Shown here one piece after another: positions 49,214-59,919 of a stretch of DNA of 64,000 nucleotides. The DNA comes from Beta vulgaris subsp. vulgaris (lineage: Eukaryota; Streptophyta; Magnoliopsida; Caryophyllales; Amaranthaceae): NCBI RefSeq assembly GCF_026745355.1, contig NC_079209.1, positions 46,758,880 to 46,822,879 on the forward strand. The letters are read 5' to 3'. How positions within the stretch are numbered: position 1 is the stretch's first letter; every line of letters starts with the position of its first letter. Both the position numbers and the translations under genes were made by a program. The notes beneath the pieces are model-generated. The model was not told the origin of the DNA and made no database searches. It saw only the letters and a program-made list of their open reading frames with translations.

Positions 49214-50104
49214 TAGGGGTGTAAGCGGATTACGAAAAGTCCAAAGTCCAATTCACTCCAGTTCAAACTTGTTGGATTGGACTGGACTGGACTGAAAATT
49301 TTCCGAACTGGACTCGAACTCAAATTTTCGAGTCCAAATATTTTTGGATTGGATTTGGACTCATTCCTTTCGAGTCCAATAAGTCCAGTCCAGTCCAGAA
49401 ATATTTTTATATATAATATATATTTAATACACATATAATGTATATATTAAAAAAAATTGATACTATTTTTAAAATTTTGGAGTTTTCAACCTTCCTTCTC
49501 TAAATATTTCAACTGGCATCAGACAATTTTACTTGGCGCCAGACTATTGCACTTAGCTCCATTTGTTAAATAAGTAAATTATACTAGCAGTATTGCAGTA
49601 GTAGGCTAGTAGCCTACTAATTCTATCTCACTTCACTCCTTAATCCTTACTACTCACTTCCTCTTACTCTTCATTTTCTTTCTACCTCGCTGTCTCGACT
49701 CTCGCATTCTCTATTTCTCCCTCAGTTTAATTCTCAGTCTCTCTGCGTCCTCTCAACTTAGATCAAGGTAAGCATCTAATTCAACTTTTTATTCATAGTA
49801 TTTTACTTTAATTTAAGCTTTCAATCTAATTTGTGAATATTGATAATTGAATCATATGTCAAATGCTCAAGCATCTCAAAAAAAATTAACGTGGTGAATC
49901 ATTGAATCTAAATCGGGAAAAAAGATATAATAATCGGACTGGACTGGACTGGATTCGGACTCAAGAAAAAATTATCGAACTGGATTGGACTGGACTCAAA
50001 AAATATTTGGATCGGACTTGGACTCAATTTCTCGAGTCCAAAAAACTTTGGACTGGATTTAAATTTGGTAAAGTCTGATCCAGTCCAATCCACTTACACC
50101 CCTA
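49214..50104. mobile_element. hAT-like MITE with GGACT-repeat arms
   Basis: The ends are TAGGGGTGTAAGCGGAT and its near-complement ending CACCCCTA. Perfect 8-bp duplications TGTACTTG occur at 49206-49213 and 50105-50112. Arms are degenerate GGACT/AGTCC tandem words. The centre (about 49480-49910) is unrelated AT-rich and CT-rich sequence. It inserted 22 bp outside the right end of the MULE. Confidence 0.8.
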
Positions 50105-50112
50105 TGTACTTG

Positions 50113-50817
50113 GTCCATAATAATATTAACATAGTATTTTTTTCTGTGTAATACTACCGATTCGATCCCACCTACCAATGTCATCCAAAGTAGGATCCTA
50201 ATCCAGATAAAATTAATTGCGCCTAAAAAAAAGTTCAATATTAATTACAACATGCATTACTAAAAAGATATAAGTTTTTTCTATGTATCTCTTATCACAT
50301 AAGTTTCTCATTTGATCTATTCTTATCTATCTCCTCTCGCATATTGTAAAGAGAGACATTAGAGAGTGTTTATTTGAGAGAAAGATTGTTCGTTTTTCTA
50401 GTTTCTTTTTCATGAGGTTTGCAGAAAATGGAAAATAGAAGATATAATATAGTTTCTTAAGAGTTTAAATATAGCTCTTTAATCCATCTTCTCTACAACT
50501 TTTTCTACGTAAGAGAAATATAAAAAAAAAAAAAAAATTACAACTATATATTTTCTTTCAATTGGCAATGACAATTGTTTCTTCCAACCAAATAGAGACT
50601 AATACATAATCCAAAGTGAAAAGAAATTAGACTAGTACACTACGTACCAGAACATATATAAATTATTGAAACAAAAGCATCCAACATTAAAAATATCACC
50701 ACTCACGAACTCACTAAGAAAGTCAGCAGAAAAGGAAAATAAAAGGTCATCAAATTAGAAATAATCAGACCACTAATAATCTTCTGATAAAGTCAACAAA
50801 GCAGTAGTATCTTATTG
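50113..50817. other. Intergenic DNA downstream of the tetraspanin, no gene seen
   Basis: AT-rich with an A-run near 50522. It contains the presumed 3' UTR of the tetraspanin gene but no other recognised feature. Confidence 0.45.
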
Positions 50818-52840
50818 CTACCTAAGTTCATTGTAGCCAGACTCTTCTTTGCTGAAAACTCGAATGGATAAAATAGCTAATACAGGCGTCATGAGCATAG
50901 AAATAATGACTATAGCACCACTTATAGTCCATGCCTTCTTCACATCTTGGGCAAAACCAAGCTTGCATATTTGACAATTGTAACAAAGCTTTTTTGGGTC
51001 ATTATCCCATTTGTAACAGTCGGAGTTTGAGTAGGTGCTATTGTTAGGCTCGATCCAAACCGTTGGGCTTGAGAAATTGAAGTTACACTCCACCGGAGGT
51101 TTGCAACATCCAGACTAATCACAAGGACAATAGATTCAAAGAAAAACAAGTTAGGACATAAATGCATTCACAATATTCCCAAGTACATATATATCATATA
51201 CATGGTCCGTACTAAAGGCTATTTTTTGTCATTAATATTCTATGATTTTTGCTCATTTTTAGTTATTTTAATAAGCAATAAACAAAAAAATAATTTTGAA
51301 TGTACTATACTAGAGTACACCCAGGTGTATAATAAAAGTTGTATAATTTTGATAGGTTGTTAAGTTTCTTTAAATAGTGACATATAAGGACAATTCTCCA
51401 CTGGGATCTTTTGTCATATTAAACGAATTAAGATACACTTTTTTTTTTATGTTGGATCATAAATAAAAAAATTTGCAAAATCCTAAGTCAACGTCGGAGT
51501 CAATGTGACTTTTGGCCGGTATCACTAAAGAGTAGGGATGGAAATGGATCGGATTCGGGGCAGGTGGAACATCACCCGCATCCACCACCCGCAATTGTTT
51601 ACTCCACCCGCATCCATCCATCCGTCATCCATCGAGTGAAATGGGTGTGTCAGGAGCTAAACGGGTGATAATATTTAGTATATTTTTAAAAGAAATTAGT
51701 GACATAATATAAATAATTATATCAAACACATACAATATAAGTAATTTACACGTAAAATTTAATAATTGGGTAATGAGTTGGATGTTAAACGGTGATAGAT
51801 CGGGTGACGGGTGAAAAAATTCTCACCCACCACCCACTTTCCATCCATTTAAATTCGGGTTTTTATCCATTTAAAATATCGGGTTAAGCGGGTGATGGAT
51901 CATCCATCACCCATTTCCATCCTTACTAAAGAGGCTTAACAAATAAAGTTGGATTATCCTAATTGGCTTCCAACTAAAATCCATATGTATATATCCATAA
52001 TTTATAATTTTCTCATTTATAATAAAAAATATTATTATTTTAAAAATATGAATCCGCAAGCATGAAAATAAGAATTTGTGCAAGTATTTCTAATCGAAGC
52101 CTCGAAGGAAGTACTTCCTCTATTTTTTTAGTTGCAATATTTAACTTTTTGGTTAGTATATTAAAATAATCAAAATATTGCAAAACAAAAACACAAAGGT
52201 AGTATAATTTAACATGTAATTAATGACAAAAAAAATCATTTCGTTGATTGGGTTGAAAAACAAGTTTTCCATGCATCCAATGCTTCCAGTTCTGCTTAAG
52301 ATCATATAAAGAAAAGATCATTATCAATTGGTCATAATTATACAAGTTAGACTACGTACGTACCTGTATATGAGTAAAGTTTCTATTAACAAACTGATCT
52401 CGAGTGTCATCAGCATATTTGTGTTGTAAATGAGCACACACTTCCTTATCTTTGTAAAGGCAGTGCTCAATGTCCATCCATCTCTCAGTCTGACTAATCT
52501 GCCTCTCAAGTGAGGCGAAGCCCACAGTGCTTTGTATTAAAGTATATACGGCCATGTATATTGTACCAACAAAGAGAACTGCGCCAGTGCCAACGCAGGT
52601 TATATTCATCTGTTTTTTCTGGCGTCTATTGAAGTTGCACTCACGAAGTGAAAAGCAACAAATAGTCATGATAGTGAAGATGCTAGACATTATATACACT
52701 TGCCCAGGATTGCCAATCTGATTCTCACCTAGGCAAACCTCGCCGGGTTGGTACACTAGCCATACTCCGGTTGCCGGAATCGAGATTATTGAAGTGATTA
52801 AGATCAAGATTAGCAACCATTTTGCAATTGATTCAATCAT
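50818..52840 (-). CDS. Tetraspanin, two exons, divergent plant type
   Basis: Exon 1 is 52364-52840 (159 codons, donor GTACGT) and exon 2 is 50818-51114 (98 codons plus stop, acceptor TTAG), giving 257 aa with the intron in phase 0. Membrane segments lie near residues 6-27, 46-63, 80-105 and 220-243. The large loop between the third and fourth carries the plant hallmark GCCKPP at 161-166, with further Cys at 169, 192, 203, 206 and 209. Tetraspanins organise membrane protein domains and have no enzymatic activity. The N-terminal half is divergent from the common TET7-9 type, so it may belong to a TET10-13-like group. The 1.25-kb intron contains a MITE. No defects seen. Confidence 0.85.
51533..51925. 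mobile_element. hAT-like MITE in the tetraspanin intron
   Basis: The inverted ends are TAGGGATGGAAATGG and CCATTTCCATCCTTA, with perfect 8-bp duplications CTAAAGAG at 51525-51532 and 51926-51933. Arms are made of CATCCACCC/GGGTGATGG-like words, the same build as the elements at 9208 and 49214. Confidence 0.85.
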
Positions 52841-52995
52841 AATTTTTTTTTTAGTCTTTCAACTTTTCTTTTAATTTTTCTGGGGGTGGTGATTTTGGAT
52901 GCTTTAAGTATTCATTCTTTGTAGAATTTATATAGTGTTTATAATTGTAGTCAAACTTTTTTTAAAATTTTTTTACTTCGAGAAATCATACAGAA
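52841..52995. promoter_or_regulatory. Proximal 5' flank of the tetraspanin gene
   Basis: T-rich leader directly upstream of the ATG on the minus strand, with a 'tatataaattc' near 52925-52935 as a possible TATA region. The Helitron at 52996 sits only about 155 bp upstream of the start codon. Confidence 0.35.
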
Positions 52996-53173
52996 TCTAT
53001 ACAAATATATTAAAAGGTGTGCGAAAATAAGAAACTGTGCCACGTGATCTCAAGTACATATATTAAAGTTTTAACCACTAGGCTAAGTTGTATTTAGTGT
53101 TATTATCATAGAGTATTACATTAATAAATGAAATTTTTTCTTACTCGGGACATAGCTCGGACCTAATAATTAG
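52996..53173 (+). mobile_element. Small Helitron, internally deleted family member D
   Basis: It begins TCTATACAAATATATT after host A and ends with a CATAG-loop hairpin (about 53145-53160) and TTAG before host T. Relative to the 263-bp copies it lacks about 85 bp after 'ccacgtg'. Confidence 0.6.
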
Positions 53174-53244
53174 TTAAAAACTAAAGGAAATACAATTTGT
53201 GCGGCATGTTACTGCTCGATCTCTGCTTGGAAAAAACTTGGTTA

Positions 53245-53368
53245 ACCCACCGGGTAGACTACCCACCCCATAATATAAGGTTGTGGTTATTATGATAGTG
53301 GAATCCAACTAGACTTAAATACTAATATTTTAATTATCTATTAGTAGCGGGTAGTCTACCCGGTGGGT
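53245..53368. mobile_element. Short inverted-repeat element (MITE-like)
   Basis: ACCCACCGGGTAGACTACCC at 53245-53264 has its perfect 20-bp complement at 53349-53368, separated by 84 bp. Target duplication and family are unclear. The RNA would form a stable hairpin. Confidence 0.6.
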
Positions 53369-54229
53369 AGATGTAGCAATGTCCCTTGTGCTTGCTTGAT
53401 TTGTTTGTTGTAATCAAGTTGAGGTATACTTTTTTTCATATATTGGAGAGGGTGTTATTCAATTCCCAAATCGTTGGCAACTTGCTACCTCATTGTCTCA
53501 TTCAGTCTCATTAGTGGCGGATCAAAACCACTCTCATATTCATAAAAATAATATTTGGTTACTTAATGTTGACTACAATACGCAGTGACCAATATTATTT
53601 TTATGTTGACGGAGCATTATTAATGTTGACTACGTGATACCCCGTATTACTTTTATGTTAATTAATATAGAATTTTAATGCTAAACGTAATTGATAGAGC
53701 AACTGACGTAATTCATGCAAGAAAAAATGACGACTCATCAAGTACGTACTTATTATCAAATGGCTATAAACATTATACTTTTTCATTCCATAAATTTTGA
53801 TCCAATTTTTCAAACCGACCTATTTGAACAACTAAATCCCACAAAATTATTAAAATTCAATTATTGTAAATTATTTTTACTAAAACTAAATTGAACAAAA
53901 ATTGAGTTGAACTTGACAAATTTTAATCAAAAATCGAACTTAACTCAACCAAAGTTGTTTTGTAACCAAATTAATTTATTATTATCTAGATCAAATTGTA
54001 CTTGAATTCACAAGTCAATTATTTTTACTTTGCTTTTTTTTATTAAACTTATTAAACCGAACATAACATCAACTTACAAAATTATTTCTAGATACCAAAC
54101 CAGCGATTTTTATATAATTGCTTAATCAAGTATTTGTTAACTACTGATTTTATGCAGATCTTGTTCCATTAACAAGCACCACCAACAATATTTATTATTT
54201 CTGAAAAGCAAGAGATTCTACATACAATA
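53369..54229. other. Intergenic AT-rich DNA, no gene seen
   Basis: It contains a lone hAT-type terminus-like word (AGTGGCGGATC near 53514) without a partner, and AT-rich spacer. Confidence 0.45.
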
Positions 54230-54547
54230 CTCCCTCCGTTTCCTAAAGATCTTCCCATTTACTATTCCTACAGATACCAAGGAAAATCAAGTTGTGTGGG
54301 GCATGGTGTGAGTAAAGTAGGAGAGAGAAAGGGGTTAAGATAAATAAACAAATAAAAAGGAGTTAAAGCAGGAGAGAGAAAGGGAGTAAAATTGAATTAA
54401 TAATGTAATGGTGGACCATATGATAGTGACATGAGAGGGTAAATAGGGAAATTTGTTTTGCCAAATAAGGAATAAAGTAAAAGAGGAAAGATCTTTTGGA
54501 AACACCCTTAAACGGAAAGAGGGAAGATTTTTAGGAAACGGAGGGAG
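54230..54547. mobile_element. Stowaway MITE
   Basis: CTCCCTCCGTTTCC at the left and its complement GGAAACGGAGGGAG at the right, flanked by TA on both sides. 318 bp. Confidence 0.85.
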
Positions 54548-55240
54548 TATCATAATACAATGAAATGAATAAAAATATAAAAATAAAAAAAGACAGTTAA
54601 CGAACAAATAAATTAATAAAAACAAGAAAAATGAATTACAAAATTCTCAATTATTCGGCGCAAAAAATAATAATATACAAATTAAAAATCTAAAAATAAA
54701 TATCTAAACAAGCTAAATTAATAAACGACTTGCGAAAATAATATACATTGACAAGCTAAATCAAAAATCTAAAACAACATTCAAATGGAAACTTCAAGTG
54801 GTTGTTGGGGAAGCAAATAAGAGGTTGAAAAGATCTCTAACAGGCCTTGGAGGACCGAACCCACGTATGTGGCAAAATACAGAAAAATGATGGTGCCTGT
54901 GAGAGAGGAAATGATCAGAGAAGAGATAGAGGGAGGAGAGGAGGGTCGTGTCGTCGAGGGACATGGGAGATAGATGAAAAATGTGGGGGACTTCTTTTAT
55001 ACCTAAGAATATTAGAGTTTTTAAATTCTCTCTCATCGGTTCGATCGAAATCATCAACGGATGATATTAGATCCTTTTTTTTTCCTCTTTTATATTTCAA
55101 TACACAATTAATAGTTAGATTTTAATCCTTCTCATATCAATGGTTCTAATTCATGATCCATGATATCATTCTTTAGCCAATAGAAAAATAGAATAACCTA
55201 GCACATGGACTGATAATCTTATATTCTTATCATCTTAATA
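54548..55240. other. Intergenic DNA, no gene supported
   Basis: Overlapping ORFs on both strands at 54794-55125 show no recognisable protein. The sequence is purine-biased (gagagaggaaatgatcaga) and may be a decayed repeat. Confidence 0.4.
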
Positions 55241-55514
55241 CTCCCTCCGTCCCTTAATAGAGTGCCCATTTCTTTTTTGGACACTATTCAAAGGTAAAGA
55301 AAGCCCTCAAAAAATATTTCTAATATATAAGGAAAAAACATAGTCATGTGGGTCTTGTTTGATTCGTCTCATTACGTACATTAAGAAAATCAAACTTTTA
55401 TAATTTTTACTAATATGAAATTAAAGATATTAACAATACAAAACGTGCATTGGCAAACGTGCATTGGCAAATGTGCATTGGAGAAATGGGAACTCTATTT
55501 AGGGATGAAGGGAA
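55241..55514. mobile_element. Stowaway MITE, degenerate right end
   Basis: The left end CTCCCTCCGTCCCTTAATAG follows TA. The right end 'ctatttagggatgaaggg' before TA is its diverged complement. Confidence 0.7.
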
Positions 55515-57365
55515 TAGTTCTTATCTTGGTTTAGTAACTTACAATCTTTAGTAATTAGTTACTTACTATTTCATTATAATTTCAAATTTTAATTATCTTT
55601 ATTGAAGTTATTATTAGTATTATGTAAGTATAATTATCATTTTATAATCAGCATAGTATAACTATTATTATCATAATAATATTATTATTAGATTAAAATT
55701 GTGAATTGAGTTTCTAAATTTTTATTAGACTCCTTATAGCGTTACTTATACAACTATCAGTCTAGTACTCAATTAAGTAATAGTATAATTATATATATTT
55801 AAGTGATGCATTCATTGATCTCGTCTAATAACAACTTGTTTCAATTCAAATACATGTTTTTAGTTTCGAAATGTATTTCACATGAAGAATATTAGCTAAA
55901 ATAGTGTATTGTTCTTTAATCAATTAGCTTATAGTCTATAATGATACATTCATTAATCTTATCTAGTATCAATTTCTTTCAACTATCTATTAACAAATTA
56001 TTGAGTTATTGAGTTGGTATAAGTCTAAGTGAGTAACTGACGAAATGCTAAATTAACATATGGTTGTTGATGAATTACTATTTAGAAAGTACTTGTTAAC
56101 TTATTGACTTATTGTTGTTATGTTTACTATCATTTATATAAATTGTTGTTATGTTTATTATTATTATATTATTATTGTACAACATATGAACTATCGTTAT
56201 AATCACTTAGGCCTCATACGAACCATTGTTGTAAACATATGATTGTCATTTACTAACTAGTAACTAGTAAGTACTTGTTGACTATTTTACTTATCGTTGT
56301 TACTTGTTAACAATTAACTTATTGATGCTACTTTTTAATTAGTAAGTTATGGTTAGCTTTTATAGGGGATAATGATTTAGGAATATAATTTATTATTATT
56401 AGTATTGTGCAACATATGAACACTCGTTATAATCACTTAGGCCTTATATGAACCGTTGTTGTAAACATATACGTTCCATTTACTAGTGATATGGATGTAT
56501 GATTATCATTTAATTTGTTATAGTATTATAACATAGTAAGAGTCCTTATAATAATTTATAATCAATACAATATTAGATTGGTTTTACAATTATTTTGATA
56601 CCAATCTTATATTAAAATGATTCAACATATTGATAAATAGTTTGTTTATACTTTATCGTATATAATATAGTCACAACATAATACTTATATACCATTTATG
56701 TTTGTTATTGTTATTGCTATTATTAGCATTGTTGCTACTTATTTTTTTTATTTATTGTTAATGTTATTATCATTGTTAGTATTCCTCTTCGTATTTGTAT
56801 TACTATTTATTGTTAGCCTTTTTCTTGTTACTAATACTGTCATTATTTGTATTTTTACTATTATCATTGTCGCTTTATGTTTATTAGTATTATTATTCTC
56901 ATTACCATCATAGCTATTTACAAACTTATATATCAATCATAATGCTTATAATAATAAATCATTTATATAAAGTTTGAAATTGATCTTCTACTCGTTATTA
57001 TTATCGTTGGTTATAATATATAATATTAGAACATATGAAGAGTTCCTCTTATCTACTCCTCTACTCATTAGAGTGATTTTACGTAGTTGATTGGTTTTTC
57101 GTTATCACCCATATATTTATCGCACACACATATATGTATATATATGTCGATCTTAATACTTTTATTAATATGATTCGTTTACAAAATCCATAACAAAATC
57201 AAGATGACCCGACTAGGAGTTACCAATAGTTGCATTGAGGTTCAATAGCGAATGGACCCGATGTTTCACAATGATTGAACTAAGGTAATTACTAATTCAA
57301 CCCGAGTAGACTTGACTAAACTCAAGCATACATGAAACCTCAATATGACGTGCGCAAACCTGGTA
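55515..57365. other. AT-rich intergenic DNA with a ~230-bp direct duplication
   Basis: No gene seen. Sequences at about 56173-56241 and 56403-56471 (around 'ataatcacttaggcc') are near-identical, 230 bp apart. Much of the rest is TTA/TTG-rich low complexity. Confidence 0.5.
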
Positions 57366-57596
57366 AAAAATGTCTACTGACGATCATACCCGAGAATGGA
57401 TCGACTTGTAAATGGAACGTTCAAACCTGTATGACACCCGAGAATCACATGATTCAAATGTGTTCGACCCAATTGAACAAAACCTGACCAATCACGACCT
57501 GGGACTCTGCTGTCAGAATCGTGACCTGTCTGGGTTTGACATGGTTCGTCGTGGGTATACTCAGAACCTGTTTGAGAACCTGTTTTGACACCACTA
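57366..57596. mobile_element. Probable truncated hAT-like MITE arm
   Basis: The right end TTTTGACACCACTA with degenerate GAACCTG/GACCTG words resembles the arms of the other hAT-like MITEs here. No matching left terminus was found, so it is likely a fragment. Confidence 0.4.
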
Positions 57597-57835
57597 AACA
57601 CAATACTTTATAATATTTGTTATGGCTGAGATTCACATTTATTTTGTTTTCAAAATTCAAAACATGTTATTCTTATAAATCCCCTTGAAATTTCAATCTT
57701 TTTATTTTGGGTATCTTTTTTTTCCTTCCTTATAGCATGTTGATAAATATCAACATCACTTTTATGTCAATTTAGATGGCATGTAACTGTTGATGATAAT
57801 GTACTATACAGCTTTCAAAATTGAGAAAAAAAATG

Positions 57836-58220
57836 TAGGTAAGATTCTAGAGGGAAGTTTTGTCTTAAGAAATGCATCATATGGCATATGGTTCCCATAC
57901 CTGTTAGATTATTACGTTATTTAGGTGGTATGTAAGTTGAAGAAATTGTGTATGGAGTTTCATGTTTCATTTCCTGGAATGATCAACCTTAATGGTAGCC
58001 GGTAGGTATTGACAGTTGAATGTTGATGATGAGAATGATTATATAATTTCCGACCAGTTTTTCCGGTAAGTTATCTAGGTGGTATTGAATATTGATCGAC
58101 CTTTGAGATATTGAAGTTACGTTGAAGTCAAAAGTTCATATTGGAAATGAATGTACTTCTATTATCTGTACGTGGAAAGGTTTTCTTATCTTCTCAAGTG
58201 CAAATGCGATGAAACTTAAC
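57836..58220. other. Spacer block homologous to the ACA pseudogene 5' flank
   Basis: Diverged but colinear with 7200-7500 ('tgtatggagtttcatgtttc' against 'tgtatgaagttccatgtttc', and 'gcgatgaaactt' in both). It supports a shared ancestral ACA spacer. Confidence 0.55.
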
Positions 58221-58333
58221 GCGTTCAATTTCAGATTCAGTCCACACCATGTCATCACATTAATCTTTAATGCAGTAGCTAGTAGCTACTCGTTCGTTTG
58301 GTAATAAAGACTGATACCAATATCTCTTTAGTA

Positions 58334-58702
58334 CTCCCTCCGTCCCATAATATAAGTCTTGATTCTGTTTTTACACGGGAATTAAGGTAAACTAAAATCT
58401 TGTTTTATTTAAATAAAAAGATTCATTTTTATTGGAAAACACTTACATTGTTTTTTTCTTTTTAACAAAAATTAAAAACTGAACATTAATATTACATAGT
58501 TTAATGTGTAGAGGAGTTTAATAGGTTATGAGATTTTATTTTATCATTAATAATGGTGCATTGGAAGCTGAAATTATGAGGACTTTTTGGGAGTTAAATT
58601 ATTTTCATGAGGGTATTTTGGGTATAATTATTGATTGAAAATAGAAACAAGACTTATGACACTTTAAAAGGAAAGGGGACTTATATTATGGGACGGAGGG
58701 AG
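58334..58702. mobile_element. Stowaway MITE
   Basis: CTCCCTCCGTCCCATAATAT at the left and its exact complement ending at 58702, flanked by TA (58332-58333 and 58703-58704). 369 bp with very well kept ends, so probably young. Confidence 0.9.
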
Positions 58703-59919
58703 TAGTCTATTTGTGAAAATGGTATCCAATTAAATTTCGCAAGAAAATATTCATTATAATTTTTATAATAATGCAACACTATATTGTTTTAGGTTTGTTT
58801 AACAATTTTTTAATATATAATTTTCTTCACAAATTTTTAATATCGTTTACCACTTTAGAGGCAATGTTTTAAAAATGGACAAATATTACAAAGAATTTTT
58901 TGTGTTAGTCATATTTTTTATTTATGCACAATTATAAATACCCTTGAGGTATTCACTTAGTAACATAAGTTGATTTGTGAAAAATAAAATGGGAAATCAA
59001 AAAAGGGTTTGAAGAGATCAAGTGATATAACATGACATTAAATAACCTGAAAAAACAAAAGTCAACGCCAAAAATCGACATAAGATAGTTGTCAACAACA
59101 AAATGGTAAAATTAAAGTAATTTGGGACAACGATTTTTTTAAAAGGTAGTTTCTTGCAAAAACTTGAAAGTTAAAGGTAGTTTCGGACAAAAAAATCATA
59201 TTTTGTATTATCAATACAATATTAAATGTCAATTCTTGTTACCCATACAAATCTAACTAAAATTAACTAAATTCTTAATTTGTGTGCAAAAACCTTAAAC
59301 AACTTTTATATTTTGAAACGAAGATTGTATGTGAAGAGAAATATATAAAAAAATGGGACCTAAATGATAAAAGAGAGATATAGAGAATATAATTACTAAA
59401 AAAGAAAATATTACAATCAATATGAAACGTTGAACTTGAACTAAAAGAAAGTTTGCAATTAAAAAAAGACGAGAGATAGTACAACTGTACAAACTATTTA
59501 CTATATGTCTACCCCCTTCATTCCCATGCTGCTATGCATTTCCAGGAAATCAATCTAGCAAATTAGCAATCAGTCAATCACTTAAGATGCAATTCTGATT
59601 AAAATATCAATAGGTTGGAGCTAAATGTTTCATTCTTTTCCAAGTAAACTTACGCGGTAGTTCGCAGTCGACACCTTAATACTGCTAACAAAAACACACA
59701 CACATTACACACACTCATGTATATACTATACATACTTCATAGAATCATAGTTGTATATATATAGTCACCAATGCATACATCCATATCAAAACCAAAACTA
59801 AAAACCTCATACATTTTTCGAGCCTTTGATTACGTCGCCATCTGAGTTATATAATCAGAATATATATCAGTCATCAGACATCTACAACTAAAAATTTTGC
59901 AACCAAAACCATACAATAC
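58703..59919. promoter_or_regulatory. 5' flank and presumed promoter of ACA copy 3
   Basis: No gene seen. A CACACA tract at about 59694-59722 and a TATATATATAG at about 59752-59763 lie within 230 bp of the start codon. The latter is a plausible TATA region but unproven. The last ~120 bp share blocks with the copy 2 flank. Confidence 0.35.

Noticed and set aside
53512..53524. hAT terminus-like word AGTGGCGGATC
   Set aside because: No matching opposite end or target duplication nearby; may be chance or a relic.
54794..55125. Overlapping ORFs of 87-92 aa on both strands
   Set aside because: No recognisable domain, no splice or codon evidence, purine-biased sequence.
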